Shown: positions 1 through 8,396 of the stretch, piece by piece | How positions within the stretch are numbered: the stretch's first letter is position 1 | Layout: each line of letters begins with the position of its first letter | Source of the DNA: JABGQS01 sp963674545 | Lineage (GTDB): Bacteria > Bacillota > Clostridia > Christensenellales > SZUA-584 | NCBI GenBank assembly: GCA_963674545.2 | Contig: CAXXFB010000001.1 | Location: 1,488,001-1,552,000 of the forward strand | Direction of reading: 5' to 3' | DNA: 64,000 bases | The notes under the pieces: model-generated | Database searches by the model: none | Told to the model about the DNA's origin: nothing | Seen by the model: the letters and a program-made list of their open reading frames with translations, nothing else | Made by a program: the position numbers and the translations under genes

Positions 1-1367
1 TTGAGGTTCTTACCTGTAGACGGGTGATCCTGATGCCCTGTCATTCCTGTGGTTGAATTGTCGAGTATTATAACGGTGGATGTTCCGCCGTTATAGACCA
101 TATCGACCAACCCGGTTATGCCGGAGTGGAAGAAAGTCGAGTCGCCTATCACTGCAACGAGCTTTCTTGCAAAGTCTTTGCCCCGTGCTTTTTCAAGTCC
201 GGTCGCCATGCCTATACTTGCGCCCATACAGACGCAGGTGTCTATCGATTCAAGCGGCGCTAATGCACCCAGCGTATAGCAGCCGATGTCTCCCGTAGCC
301 TTTATCTTTAGCTTGTTGAGCACATAATAGACCGCTCTGTGCGGACAGCCCGGACACATAACAGGCGGTCTCATAGGAAGCTGGCCGGGGTCTCTCGTCT
401 CCAGTTCTTTGCCCGTTATTGCCTTAGATATCATGTTTGTGCCGTACTCGCCCTGAACGGTGAAGATTTCTTTGCCGATGATTTCTATACCCATCGCTTT
501 GATCTGGTCTTCGAAGAAAGGCTCAAGCTCTTCAACGACATAGAGCTTATCTACCTTTGAGGCAAACTCTCTGATGGTATGCTCCGGCAGCGGATAGATC
601 ATACCAAGCTTTAAGACGCTGGCATCCGGCAGCGCTTCTTTAACATCGTTGTATGTAACACCGCTGGTGATGACTCCTATCGAAGTATCTCCCATCTCTA
701 TGCGGTTAAGTTCGCTCGTCTCTGCGTACTGGGCTATATCCTTCATACGCTGTTCCACCACGACATGGCGTTTTCTTGCCATGCCCGGCATCATAACGTA
801 TTTCGCTATGTTCTTTTCATAGTCTTTGAGCGGCACATCCTGCCTGTCACCGAGCTCCACAATGCCCTGCGAATGCGAAAGCCGTGTGTTGGAACGCACG
901 AGTACCGGCGTGTCAAACTTTTCGCTAAGCTTAAAAGCGGTCTTCACAAACTCTTTTGCTTCCATGCTGTCCGAAGGCTCTATCATCGGAATGTGAGAGC
1001 TTCTTGCATAAAACCTTGAATCCTGCTCGTTCTGACTGGAGTTCATTCCCGGGTCGTCCGCTACTATTATAACTAAGCCGCCGTTTACGCCAGTATATGC
1101 CGCCGTGAAAAGCGGGTCTGCCGCAACGTTCAATCCTACATGCTTCATTGCGCACAGCGCTCTTGCACCGCCGACGCTTGCACCGATTGCAACTTCGAGC
1201 GCTACCTTTTCGTTAGGCGCCCACTGCGCTTTTATCTCGTCGTACTTCGCCACGTTTTCCGTTATTTCCGTGCTTGGTGTTCCGGGATATGCGGCGGCTA
1301 CCGTTACTCCCGCCTCGTATGCGCCTCTTGCAAAGGCAGCATTGCCGAGCATCAATTGTTTTGCCAT
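1..1367 (-). CDS. iorA: Indolepyruvate:ferredoxin oxidoreductase alpha subunit, 3' end cut by window edge
   Basis: IorA with IorB oxidatively decarboxylates aryl pyruvates to aryl-acetyl-CoA, reducing ferredoxin in the cytoplasm. The conceptual product begins MAKQLMLGNAAFARGAYEAG and keeps the hallmarks of the family: an N-terminal pyrimidine-binding domain, the CPGCPHR motif, and thiamine-diphosphate motifs GDIGCYTLG and GDSTFFHSG near the visible end. About 455 codons are in the window. The usual protein is near 590 residues, so the C-terminal two-cluster ferredoxin domain lies beyond the left edge. The ATG at 1367 is preceded by AGGGAG at good spacing. It starts 22 bases after the paaK stop on the same strand, so the two genes form an operon, presumably continuing into iorB outside the window. 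Confidence 0.93.
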   Translation of the reverse strand, partial: MAKQLMLGNAAFARGAYEAGVTVAAAYPGTPSTEITENVAKYDEIKAQWAPNEKVALEVAIGASVGGARALCAMKHVGLNVAADPLFTAAYTGVNGGLVIIVADDPGMNSSQNEQDSRFYARSSHIPMIEPSDSMEAKEFVKTAFKLSEKFDTPVLVRSNTRLSHSQGIVELGDRQDVPLKDYEKNIAKYVMMPGMARKRHVVVEQRMKDIAQYAETSELNRIEMGDTSIGVITSGVTYNDVKEALPDASVLKLGMIYPLPEHTIREFASKVDKLYVVEELEPFFEDQIKAMGIEIIGKEIFTVQGEYGTNMISKAITGKELETRDPGQLPMRPPVMCPGCPHRAVYYVLNKLKIKATGDIGCYTLGALAPLESIDTCVCMGASIGMATGLEKARGKDFARKLVAVIGDSTFFHSGITGLVDMVYNGGTSTVIILDNSTTGMTGHQDHPSTGKNL

Positions 1368-1389
1368 GTATATCTCCCTTAATAAATAG

Positions 1390-2682
1390 TTATCTTAAAT
1401 CTGTTACTCTCTGTGCTTTTCCCTCAAAGCGCCTTAATGACTCCGGCTCAACCAGCTTTACATCTGCGCTTATGCCTAGTATCGTAAACAGATCGTGCTT
1501 TATTTTCTGTTCTATACGTTCAAGTGCACTGAAGCTGTCCAGCAGGCTTGCGTCAACAAGCTCTACGAGGACTTCTATCTTGTCCATATAGCCGTCTTTT
1601 CTTACGACTATCTCATAGTGCGGGCCGATGCCGTCCACTTCGAGCAGCACTCCTTCTATCTGAGACGGGAAGACGTTGACGCCGCGGATGATGAGCATAT
1701 CGTCCGTACGCCCCTGTATCTTCGCCATACGCATAGACGTCCTGCCGCATTCGCACTTTTCGGGCATCAGCCACGTTATATCTTTCGTGCGGTAGCGCAG
1801 TATAGGCAGAGCCTGTTTGGAAAGTGATGTTATAACGAGCTCGCCCGGCTCTCCTATAGGCACTGGCTCCAGAGTTTCTTTATCAACAACTTCGCAATAG
1901 AAATGGTCTTCGGCTATGTGCATGCCGTTCTTGTATATACACTCGCCCGATGTGCCCGGTCCGATTATCTCAGAAAGGCCGTAGTTCTCGGTTGCTGTCA
2001 TGTCCCATGCTTTTTCTATCTCTGCACGCATCTGCTCTGTGTGGCCTTCTCCGCCGAACATGCCGATCTTCAGCGGCAGCTTCTTAGTGTCGATGCCCTT
2101 CTTTTGGGCAACTTCAGCAAGATAAAGCGCATACGACGGCGTGCTGACCAGCAGAGTCGTTCCGAAGTCCTGCATTACGTTAAGCTGTCTCTCTGTGTTT
2201 CCGCCGGATATAGGAATTATAGTAGCGCCTATTTTCTCCAGTCCGTAGTGCAGACCGAAAGCGCCGGTGAACAGCGTGTATCCAAACGATATCTGTGCGA
2301 TGTCGTCCGGCGTAGCGCCCGCAGCGCAAGCGAGCCTTGCGACCACCTCTGACCACATGTCGAGGTCGTCCTTGGTATAACCTACCACAGTCGGTTTGCC
2401 CGTCGTGCCCGAAGAAGCGTGAACCCTCACTACATCTTTCATTGGCACTGCAAACAGTTTATATGGATAATTGTCTCTTAAATCGTCTTTGACCGTAAAC
2501 GGAATTTTAGTGATGTCAGAAAGCGTTTTGATGTCCGACGGTTTAAGACCGATCTCGTCAAACTTTTTCCTGTAATGTTCTACGTTATTGTAGCAGTTCT
2601 CTACCGTGCTTCTCAATCTTTCAAGCTGAATGGCTTCAATTTCTTCCCTTGATGCGCACTCGATTGCCTCGTTCCAAATCAT
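1390..2682 (-). CDS. paaK: Phenylacetate-CoA ligase (AMP-forming)
   Basis: Activates an aryl acetate to its CoA thioester with ATP, giving AMP and PPi. At 430 residues it has the usual PaaK length. The AMP-binding P-loop HASSGTTGKPT lies at residues 88-98, followed by the family's FGYTLFTGAFGLHYG and ENYGLSEIIGPG segments and the C-terminal RTDDMLIIRGVNVFPSQIE hinge. It sits directly upstream of iorA. In this pairing the ligase usually works in the reverse, energy-conserving direction or handles aryl acetates made from aromatic amino acids; which one applies here is inference. The start at 2682 gives the standard MIWNEAIE-type N-terminus. Confidence 0.93.
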   Translation of the reverse strand: MIWNEAIECASREEIEAIQLERLRSTVENCYNNVEHYRKKFDEIGLKPSDIKTLSDITKIPFTVKDDLRDNYPYKLFAVPMKDVVRVHASSGTTGKPTVVGYTKDDLDMWSEVVARLACAAGATPDDIAQISFGYTLFTGAFGLHYGLEKIGATIIPISGGNTERQLNVMQDFGTTLLVSTPSYALYLAEVAQKKGIDTKKLPLKIGMFGGEGHTEQMRAEIEKAWDMTATENYGLSEIIGPGTSGECIYKNGMHIAEDHFYCEVVDKETLEPVPIGEPGELVITSLSKQALPILRYRTKDITWLMPEKCECGRTSMRMAKIQGRTDDMLIIRGVNVFPSQIEGVLLEVDGIGPHYEIVVRKDGYMDKIEVLVELVDASLLDSFSALERIEQKIKHDLFTILGISADVKLVEPESLRRFEGKAQRVTDLR

Positions 2683-2847
2683 AACTATGCTCCTTATTCA
2701 CTGCATAAAAAAAGTCTTCCATTCTTCCATGCTTCATATTAAAAACAATTATAACGTAAAGGGGAGTAAAAATAAAGGGTAGGATTTTAGGGATAATACT
2801 AGTTAAAGTAAATAAAACCATGGATTAAATAAAAAGTTTTTATTACC

Positions 2848-4080
2848 TTACCCCTCAACTTGATTGTACCTTTCTTTTATTTCTATTAAGCTTTTAATGT
2901 ATTTCTCATTGCTTTCATCAAAAATCAGTGCAATTTCAACATTGGCAATTGCATCAATTAGATTTCCTTTATAAAAAAAGTAAACACCTATATTATAAAT
3001 ACAACTTGAAATGAACTTTCTCTCTTTATTATCCAGTAACCTAAAATGTTCAACATTATTACAAATGTCTTTATTATACTTCTTACTCATATCATTCCAA
3101 AATTGATTTTTTGCTTTATCAAAATGTCTTTTCGCCAATTCAATATCTTTTTCTATAGCCTTCAACCCTTTCCTGAAATATAATCTATAGTCTGCTTGAA
3201 GTAATATATCAGCTGTTGTCTTATATTCTTGTTCCATTTTATCAACAAAATCAATCTCGTCATAATTATAATATAGATTTGGATAATACATACCAATCTC
3301 ATTCTTATAGTAATGAATTCCCAGTTTTCCTTGAAATAAATGTATAGCAATTGAATCAATATTATTTGAAAAAAAGTTTACACAATAGCCTCCTTCAACT
3401 GCGCCTGTAAATGATATTGCTTTATTTAATTCTTTTTCATTTATTGGTCGCCTGTAAGCAGAAACGTAAGAGCCATATTTAAAACTATTTTCTGTATAAA
3501 AAACTGGAACAATATAACCCCCTACTTCTTCAAGACTTTCATCATCTATTACTTGTTTCATAGAACTAAATAATCTCGTATATCGTTTCCCTTGTTCCTC
3601 TGTAAATCCATCAGGTGTTTTTCTAATTTCAAAAAATGGCGCAAATTTACCACTTATCGTTTTTTCTAAATACTCTTTTTGGAATTTTTCAAATGCTATC
3701 TGCGAACCAATCCAAGAATTCTGTACATAATTTATCGAGTTATTCTTTACCTCCATCAATTTAGGTTTTCCATTAAAATACGCAATTATAAATTCAGTAT
3801 CATGTCCACTTTTTATTGATTCGCCATTTATGTTTAAGAGGCATTCGGCGATGTGCTCAAAGTCTTGAAGTTGATTTATACGCTTTATTGCTTCTTCTAC
3901 ATAATCCATATCTCCAGCAAAGCTTACGCATAGTTTTGGTGACAAAATAACTGATTTAATAACTCCTGTATCCGGATGATTTTCTCTATAATGCTTATTA
4001 GTCTTATGCGAAAATGATAGTTTGGTATCCCCTACAATTATAACAGCATCTTTATCTATAATGGCTCTAATAAGGCTCAT
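2848..4080 (-). CDS. Possible HslV/proteasome-like Ntn-hydrolase with C-terminal TPR-like segment
   Basis: I recognise no named family, but the first 165 residues resemble a proteasome beta/HslV fold. After Met removal the chain would start with Ser, and, numbered from that Ser, an Asp falls at position 17 (in VGDTK), as in HslV. A Lys (K42) and the strand LCVSFAGD follow, and NSWIGSQIAF (121-130) matches the HslV IGSG loop that contributes the active-site Ser. The rest is alpha-helical, with one TPR-like repeat near 365-405. The gene is clearly more AT-rich than its neighbours and stands alone between paaK and the DUF815 gene, which suggests acquisition by transfer. Whether it is a peptidase, an amidase or inactive cannot be told from sequence alone. 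An AAGGAG box lies upstream of the ATG. Confidence 0.6.
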   Translation of the reverse strand: MSLIRAIIDKDAVIIVGDTKLSFSHKTNKHYRENHPDTGVIKSVILSPKLCVSFAGDMDYVEEAIKRINQLQDFEHIAECLLNINGESIKSGHDTEFIIAYFNGKPKLMEVKNNSINYVQNSWIGSQIAFEKFQKEYLEKTISGKFAPFFEIRKTPDGFTEEQGKRYTRLFSSMKQVIDDESLEEVGGYIVPVFYTENSFKYGSYVSAYRRPINEKELNKAISFTGAVEGGYCVNFFSNNIDSIAIHLFQGKLGIHYYKNEIGMYYPNLYYNYDEIDFVDKMEQEYKTTADILLQADYRLYFRKGLKAIEKDIELAKRHFDKAKNQFWNDMSKKYNKDICNNVEHFRLLDNKERKFISSCIYNIGVYFFYKGNLIDAIANVEIALIFDESNEKYIKSLIEIKERYNQVEG

Positions 4081-4146
4081 ATGAATTCTCCTTTATATTC
4101 ATTGTTAACGCCTGTTTATTATATCATGAGCTTCTATTTTTTACAC

Positions 4147-4175
4147 AAAAAACGACAGCCTCTCAACTGCCGTTT
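4147..4175 (-). terminator. Intrinsic terminator of the DUF815 gene
   Basis: Read on the minus strand, AAACGGCAG and CTGTCGTTT pair around an 8-base loop and run into TTTTTTG. It lies just past the stop of the DUF815 ATPase gene. Confidence 0.75.
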
Positions 4176-4189
4176 AATATCTTAATTGC

Positions 4190-5383
4190 TTACTCTTTTT
4201 CATCCCCCTCAATACTCTTCAAATGCTCGATGAACTGGCGTGCTACCCTTGGGGAACGTCCGGTTATGGCGTACTGCTCTGCAAGAAGGTCTAACTCCTC
4301 GTCGTTTATGTGCACTTTATACATGTCTTTTAGCTCATGCACTATTTTTAAGTAAAGGTCCTTGTTCGGCGCCATGAAGCCGACACGCAGGCCGAACCTG
4401 TCGGAGAGCGACCACATCTCCTGCATGGTCTCGTTCCTGTGCACGTCGTCGCCCTCGCGGTCGGAAAAGGTTTCTTTGATGAGGTGCCGCCTGTTGCTGG
4501 TGGCGTATATAGCGACGTTTGCTGACTTTGCCGACACCGAGCCTTCGAGTGCGGCTTTGAGCTCGTAAAGGTCGTCGTTCTCCTGAGAAAACGAGAGGTC
4601 GTCTATAAACAGTATGAACTTGAGCGGGTTCTTTCTCAGCTTCTCTATCACCATAGATATGTCTGCCACCTGCCGCTTGTTTATCTCGATTAGCCGCAGG
4701 CCTTTGGTCTGATATTCGTTTATGATGGCTTTAACAGTGGAAGACTTGCCTGTTCCTGCGTCGCCGTAAAGAAGAACGTTGGCCGCCGGTTTGCCGCTGA
4801 GAAGCGTAAGCGTGTTGTTTACCACCATAGTGCGCTGCTTTTCATAGCCGCTGAAGTCAGAAAGGCGTATCGGGTCAGAGCTTTTTACAGGCACGATCTC
4901 GCCGCCACGCAGGCGAAATTTAGAGTATTTTGCGAATATACCATAGCCTGCCGTGGTTAGGCTGTTAAGTCTGTTTTCATATTCCTTTTGGAAATCTATA
5001 CGCTTTGTATCCCATTTCGGCAGATATCCGTCGTATTCAATGTCTTCAATAAAGTCTTCGGATGAAAGGCCGGATATCTCTTCGAGTATCCCAAGCTCTT
5101 GCTTCACGCTCTCTTCCAGTGCCGGGGGGATTTCTTTTTGCTGCGCTTTTAATATGATATACGGATTTTCATCTTCCAGAACGCACTTCAATATATATTC
5201 AGAAAGGTTGCCCCCCCTGCCGAAAAGCTCGCCCGCAAACGCGCTGTATCTGTCTATCTTCTCTTTTGTCTGCTCCCCCGCATCAAGAAGTTTTACAAGT
5301 CTTTTTATTATTGGGTCGCCAAGCAAGCTGCGGAACACAGCAAGCGAGCTAAGTTTATTTAAATTTTGTTCTGATCCATTCAT
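4190..5383 (-). CDS. DUF815-family AAA+ ATPase
   Basis: A 397-residue ATPase of the DUF815 group, whose substrate is unknown. The N-terminal 150 residues are helical. Walker A GDAGTGKS is at 207-214, Walker B KFILFIDDLSF at 255-265, a sensor-like IYATSNRRHLI follows, and the family's EMWSLSDRFGLRVGF stretch comes after that. The C-terminal helices (SPRVARQFIEHL) form the lid. The start is supported by GGAGG upstream of the ATG at 5383. It is transcribed alone, bounded by terminators on both sides. Confidence 0.9.
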   Translation of the reverse strand: MNGSEQNLNKLSSLAVFRSLLGDPIIKRLVKLLDAGEQTKEKIDRYSAFAGELFGRGGNLSEYILKCVLEDENPYIILKAQQKEIPPALEESVKQELGILEEISGLSSEDFIEDIEYDGYLPKWDTKRIDFQKEYENRLNSLTTAGYGIFAKYSKFRLRGGEIVPVKSSDPIRLSDFSGYEKQRTMVVNNTLTLLSGKPAANVLLYGDAGTGKSSTVKAIINEYQTKGLRLIEINKRQVADISMVIEKLRKNPLKFILFIDDLSFSQENDDLYELKAALEGSVSAKSANVAIYATSNRRHLIKETFSDREGDDVHRNETMQEMWSLSDRFGLRVGFMAPNKDLYLKIVHELKDMYKVHINDEELDLLAEQYAITGRSPRVARQFIEHLKSIEGDEKE

Positions 5384-5454
5384 TGCTTTTGCCTCCGTTG
5401 TTTTAGCCTTGAGTTATTATAGCATGATAAACCAAAAGCTAAAACCATGCAAAC

Positions 5455-5482
5455 AAAAAACGGCTATCTACATAACAGCCGC
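5455..5482 (-). terminator. Intrinsic terminator of pfp
   Basis: On the minus strand CGGCT and AGCCG pair around an 11-base loop and are followed by six T residues, directly after the phosphofructokinase stop. Confidence 0.75.
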
Positions 5483-5499
5483 TTTCTGCTCATTTTCCT

Positions 5500-6747
5500 C
5501 TATTTCCTAGCTAAAACTTTCTTCAGCTTTGCGAACCTTGGCAGACCGTCTTCTTTGGGAAGCGGCGTTTCTCCCTGTATAAGCGGAAGCGCATAGTCGA
5601 TGAACTCCTGCGTTACTCCCACTCCGTCCGGTGTTATCCACTCTTCGGGTATCTTCTTTTCTGCGTTGGCAACGTCGTCGAGCGGAATCAGCGCAATGTC
5701 ACACTTGTAGCCGCCAGTCCTGTCGCACTTGAAGCCGACCATGAAGTCAGTCTTTCCGGCAACCGCTTCTTTAACAGCTGTCTGACCGGCAAGGAAGCTT
5801 TCCTCTATGTCTGTGTTCGACGCAACGTGCGCTGCACATCTCTGCATTAAGCTAAACTCGATAGCGCGAATCTTTGCGCCCGTTCTCTCTTTAACAAACC
5901 CAGAGATAGTATATGCAAGGCCGCCGAGCTGTACGTGACCAAAAGAGTCTGTAGAGTCTGTCATGCTGCTGCCGTAAGACGAAATGTATTTGCCGTCCTT
6001 GTCTTTTACGCCTTCGGAAACTGCCACGATGACTTTACCTGTCTCTTTATAGAGCTTCTCGACTTTGTTAAGGAAATCGTCCATGTCGAAGTCACGCTCC
6101 GGAAGATAGATGAAATCCGGTCCTGCGCCTTTTACGTTTGCGAGTGCGGAAGCTGCCGTCAGCCAGCCAGCGTTTCTTCCCATTATCTCAACTATCGTTA
6201 TCGTTCCTGTGTCGTAAACACGTGCGTCCTGATATATCTCCATCATAGTTGTTGCGATATATTTTGCTGCGCTAGCAAACCCCGGGCAGTGGTCCGTTGC
6301 CCAAAGATCGTTGTCTATGGTCTTCGGAACGCCCATGACTTTCATTTCGTAGCCCGACTTTGCCATGAACTTGCTTATCTTGTTGCATGTGTCCATAGAG
6401 TCGTTGCCGCCGTTATAGAAGAAATATCTTACGTCATACTTTTTGAAAACTTCGAGCATACGCTTATAGTCAGTATCGTCATCTTCGGCATCAGCAAGCT
6501 TATACCTTACTGAACCAAGAGCAGAAGACGGCGTCGTCTTTAAAAGCTCAAGCTCTTTTGGGTCTTCCTCACCCATATCGTAGAGCATCTCTTCAAGAAC
6601 GCCCTTTATGCCGTGAGCAGCACCGTAAACCTTCGTTATGTTCTCTTCCTTGAGCGCCTGGGTAAACACACCGGCTGCGCTTGCGTTGATTACAGAAGTC
6701 GGTCCGCCCGACTGTCCGAATATACATGCACCTTTTAAACCTGCCAT
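5500..6747 (-). CDS. pfp: Pyrophosphate-type 6-phosphofructokinase
   Basis: Phosphorylates fructose 6-phosphate in glycolysis. GQSGGPTSVI is at residues 11-20, GGNDSMDT at 113-120, PKTIDND at 141-147 and MGRNAGW at 189-195. The Asp in GGND, where ATP enzymes have Gly, and the Lys of PKTIDND are the two residues associated with PPi use, so a reversible PPi-dependent enzyme is the best call. The first Asp of the usual GGDD is Asn here, as in one subgroup of this family. The length of 415 residues is normal. It is monocistronic, with its own terminator downstream and AGGAGG before the ATG. Confidence 0.92.
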   Translation of the reverse strand: MAGLKGACIFGQSGGPTSVINASAAGVFTQALKEENITKVYGAAHGIKGVLEEMLYDMGEEDPKELELLKTTPSSALGSVRYKLADAEDDDTDYKRMLEVFKKYDVRYFFYNGGNDSMDTCNKISKFMAKSGYEMKVMGVPKTIDNDLWATDHCPGFASAAKYIATTMMEIYQDARVYDTGTITIVEIMGRNAGWLTAASALANVKGAGPDFIYLPERDFDMDDFLNKVEKLYKETGKVIVAVSEGVKDKDGKYISSYGSSMTDSTDSFGHVQLGGLAYTISGFVKERTGAKIRAIEFSLMQRCAAHVASNTDIEESFLAGQTAVKEAVAGKTDFMVGFKCDRTGGYKCDIALIPLDDVANAEKKIPEEWITPDGVGVTQEFIDYALPLIQGETPLPKEDGLPRFAKLKKVLARK

Positions 6748-6832
6748 TTGAATTCTCCTCCTAAATATTTAAAACACTTTGGGGAAAATTATAACCCAAC
6801 AATGTTTTTATTTCAACAAAAAATCGGCCTTT

Positions 6833-7249
6833 CTATTCCCCTATTATCTTGATCATGATGCGCTTTGTGCGCCTGCCGTCAAATTCGCCGTAGAAAATCT
6901 GCTCCCACGGACCAAAATCGAGCTTGCCGTTGGTTACTGCCACGACTACCTCCCGGCCCATTATCGTGCGCTTTAAATGTGCGTCGGCGTTGTCTTCAAA
7001 TCCGTTGTGCGCATACTGAGAATACGGCTTTTCCGGCGCAAGCCCTTCCAGCCATTTTTCAAAATCTGCATGCAGCCCTGACTCATCATCGTTAATAAAC
7101 ACACTTGCGGTTATGTGCATTGCGTTAACGAGACACAGCCCTTCTTTTATACCGCTTTCACGCAGCGCTTCGTCCACCTTCGGAGTTATGTTGATCATCT
7201 GCCTGCGCTTCGGTACGTCGTTCTCAAGCACTTTCCTATAGCTTTTCAT
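6833..7249 (-). CDS. yjbQ: YjbQ family protein (secondary thiamine-phosphate synthase type)
   Basis: A 138-residue UPF0047/YjbQ protein. Its diagnostic pieces are all present: the VNAMHITASVFINDDESGL segment with the conserved His and acidic residues, HLKRTIMGREVVV, and GKLDFGPWEQIFYGEFDG. Some members show weak thiamine-phosphate synthase activity, but the physiological role is unsettled. GGAGG lies upstream of the ATG at 7249. It is single and convergent with nothing nearby; pfp lies downstream on the same strand. Confidence 0.9.
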   Translation of the reverse strand: MKSYRKVLENDVPKRRQMINITPKVDEALRESGIKEGLCLVNAMHITASVFINDDESGLHADFEKWLEGLAPEKPYSQYAHNGFEDNADAHLKRTIMGREVVVAVTNGKLDFGPWEQIFYGEFDGRRTKRIMIKIIGE

Positions 7250-7329
7250 TGCTTACTACCTCCATAAACTTCTTTGTTTGTACTATAATATCACACTTTC
7301 ATTTACAGGCACAATCGAGTAAAAGCATT

Positions 7330-7357
7330 TTGCATCCTATCCAACTTATGCTATACT
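7330..7357 (+). promoter_or_regulatory. Likely sigma-A promoter of the EFR1 gene
   Basis: TTGCAT, a 16-base spacer and TATACT, ending 34 bases before the ATG at 7392. Confidence 0.5.
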
Positions 7358-7391
7358 TGTCCTTGTAATTATCTTTATTTTAGAGGCTCTT

Positions 7392-8318
7392 ATGCAAACT
7401 GCAATCATTTATGTTTTTTCGGGCACAGGCAATACGCTTGCAACCGCAAAGATGACTGCTTCTTCTTTTGAAGAAAGAGGGGTAAGTGCGGTAGTCTATA
7501 GTGTTAAAGCGCCCTATAAAGATGTTCCTGACCCGGCAAAGTTCGATTATATAGGGTTTGCCTATCCTGTACACGCTTTTAACACGCCGAGGATTTTTAT
7601 TGATTTTGTCAAATCTCTGCCCGATTCTGATAACAAGGCTTTCATACTCAAGACTTCGGGTGAACCGTTCCACATTAACGACGCTTCATCAAGAAAGCTT
7701 TATAACCTGCTTTTAAGCAAGGGCTTTGACGTTACTCTCGACAGACATTTGCTTATGCCCTATAACATAGTTTTCCGCTACAAGGATAGTCTAGTAAAAC
7801 AAATGTATCAATATAATGAAAAGCTATGCGATATACTTGCTAATGACATGCTTAGCGGCAAACGTGATGATATCCACTTCAAGCTAAGGCACAAGATATT
7901 CTCTGCAATATTTAAAATTCAGCAGCCTGGCGCGATTCTTAACGGCAGGTTGTACAGCACAAACAAGCGCTGCAACATGTGCCTAAAATGCGTGCGAGAA
8001 TGTCCTTCCGGCAATATCAGCGTCAAGGACGGAAAGCTTAAGTTTGACGGCAAGTGCACTATGTGCATGAGCTGCGTTATGCACTGCCCAAGTAACGCTG
8101 TAAATTTCGGCTTGCTCCGCCCTCTCAAAATAAACGGTGCATACAACTTTAAGCGTATACTTGCTGACAACACTGTAAAAGGCGATTACATAAATGAAAG
8201 CACAAAAGGTTACTTCCGGTTCTTCAAGAACTATTACCGCAAAGCTGACAGAATTATAAAAGAAGCCGAAGAGAACGAGGAACAGTTTGAGTACGAACGT
8301 AAGGCAAGCGAAAGATAA
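7392..8318 (+). CDS. EFR1-family flavodoxin-ferredoxin protein
   Basis: A 308-residue cytoplasmic electron carrier. The N-terminal flavodoxin-like domain has the FMN phosphate loop SGTGNT at residues 10-15. The C-terminal half carries two [4Fe-4S] ferredoxin motifs with Cys at 194, 197, 200, 204 and 222, 225, 228, 232. This domain order is typical of the EFR1 group of clostridial proteins, whose redox partner is unknown. AGAGG precedes the ATG. It is followed at once by the U32 peptidase gene, which has its own promoter. Confidence 0.9.
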   Translation: MQTAIIYVFSGTGNTLATAKMTASSFEERGVSAVVYSVKAPYKDVPDPAKFDYIGFAYPVHAFNTPRIFIDFVKSLPDSDNKAFILKTSGEPFHINDASSRKLYNLLLSKGFDVTLDRHLLMPYNIVFRYKDSLVKQMYQYNEKLCDILANDMLSGKRDDIHFKLRHKIFSAIFKIQQPGAILNGRLYSTNKRCNMCLKCVRECPSGNISVKDGKLKFDGKCTMCMSCVMHCPSNAVNFGLLRPLKINGAYNFKRILADNTVKGDYINESTKGYFRFFKNYYRKADRIIKEAEENEEQFEYERKASER

Positions 8319-8381
8319 TTTTCAAAATTGTATGCCGAATATAATAAGCCGCTTATGGATGATTCCAGAGCGGTGTTTTTA

Positions 8382-8390
8382 TGTTATAAT
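8382..8390 (+). promoter_or_regulatory. Extended -10 promoter placed six bases before the U32 start codon
   Basis: TGTTATAAT is an extended -10 (TGN plus a perfect TATAAT). It ends at 8390, so transcription would begin at about 8397, which is the A of the ATG. No Shine-Dalgarno sequence precedes that ATG. The -35 region is weak, which is common with extended -10 promoters. Confidence 0.55.
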
Positions 8391-8396
8391 AGCTGC

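Noticed and set aside
2636..2821. 61-codon minus-strand frame before paaK
   Set aside because: It overlaps the paaK start in another frame and has no ribosome binding site.
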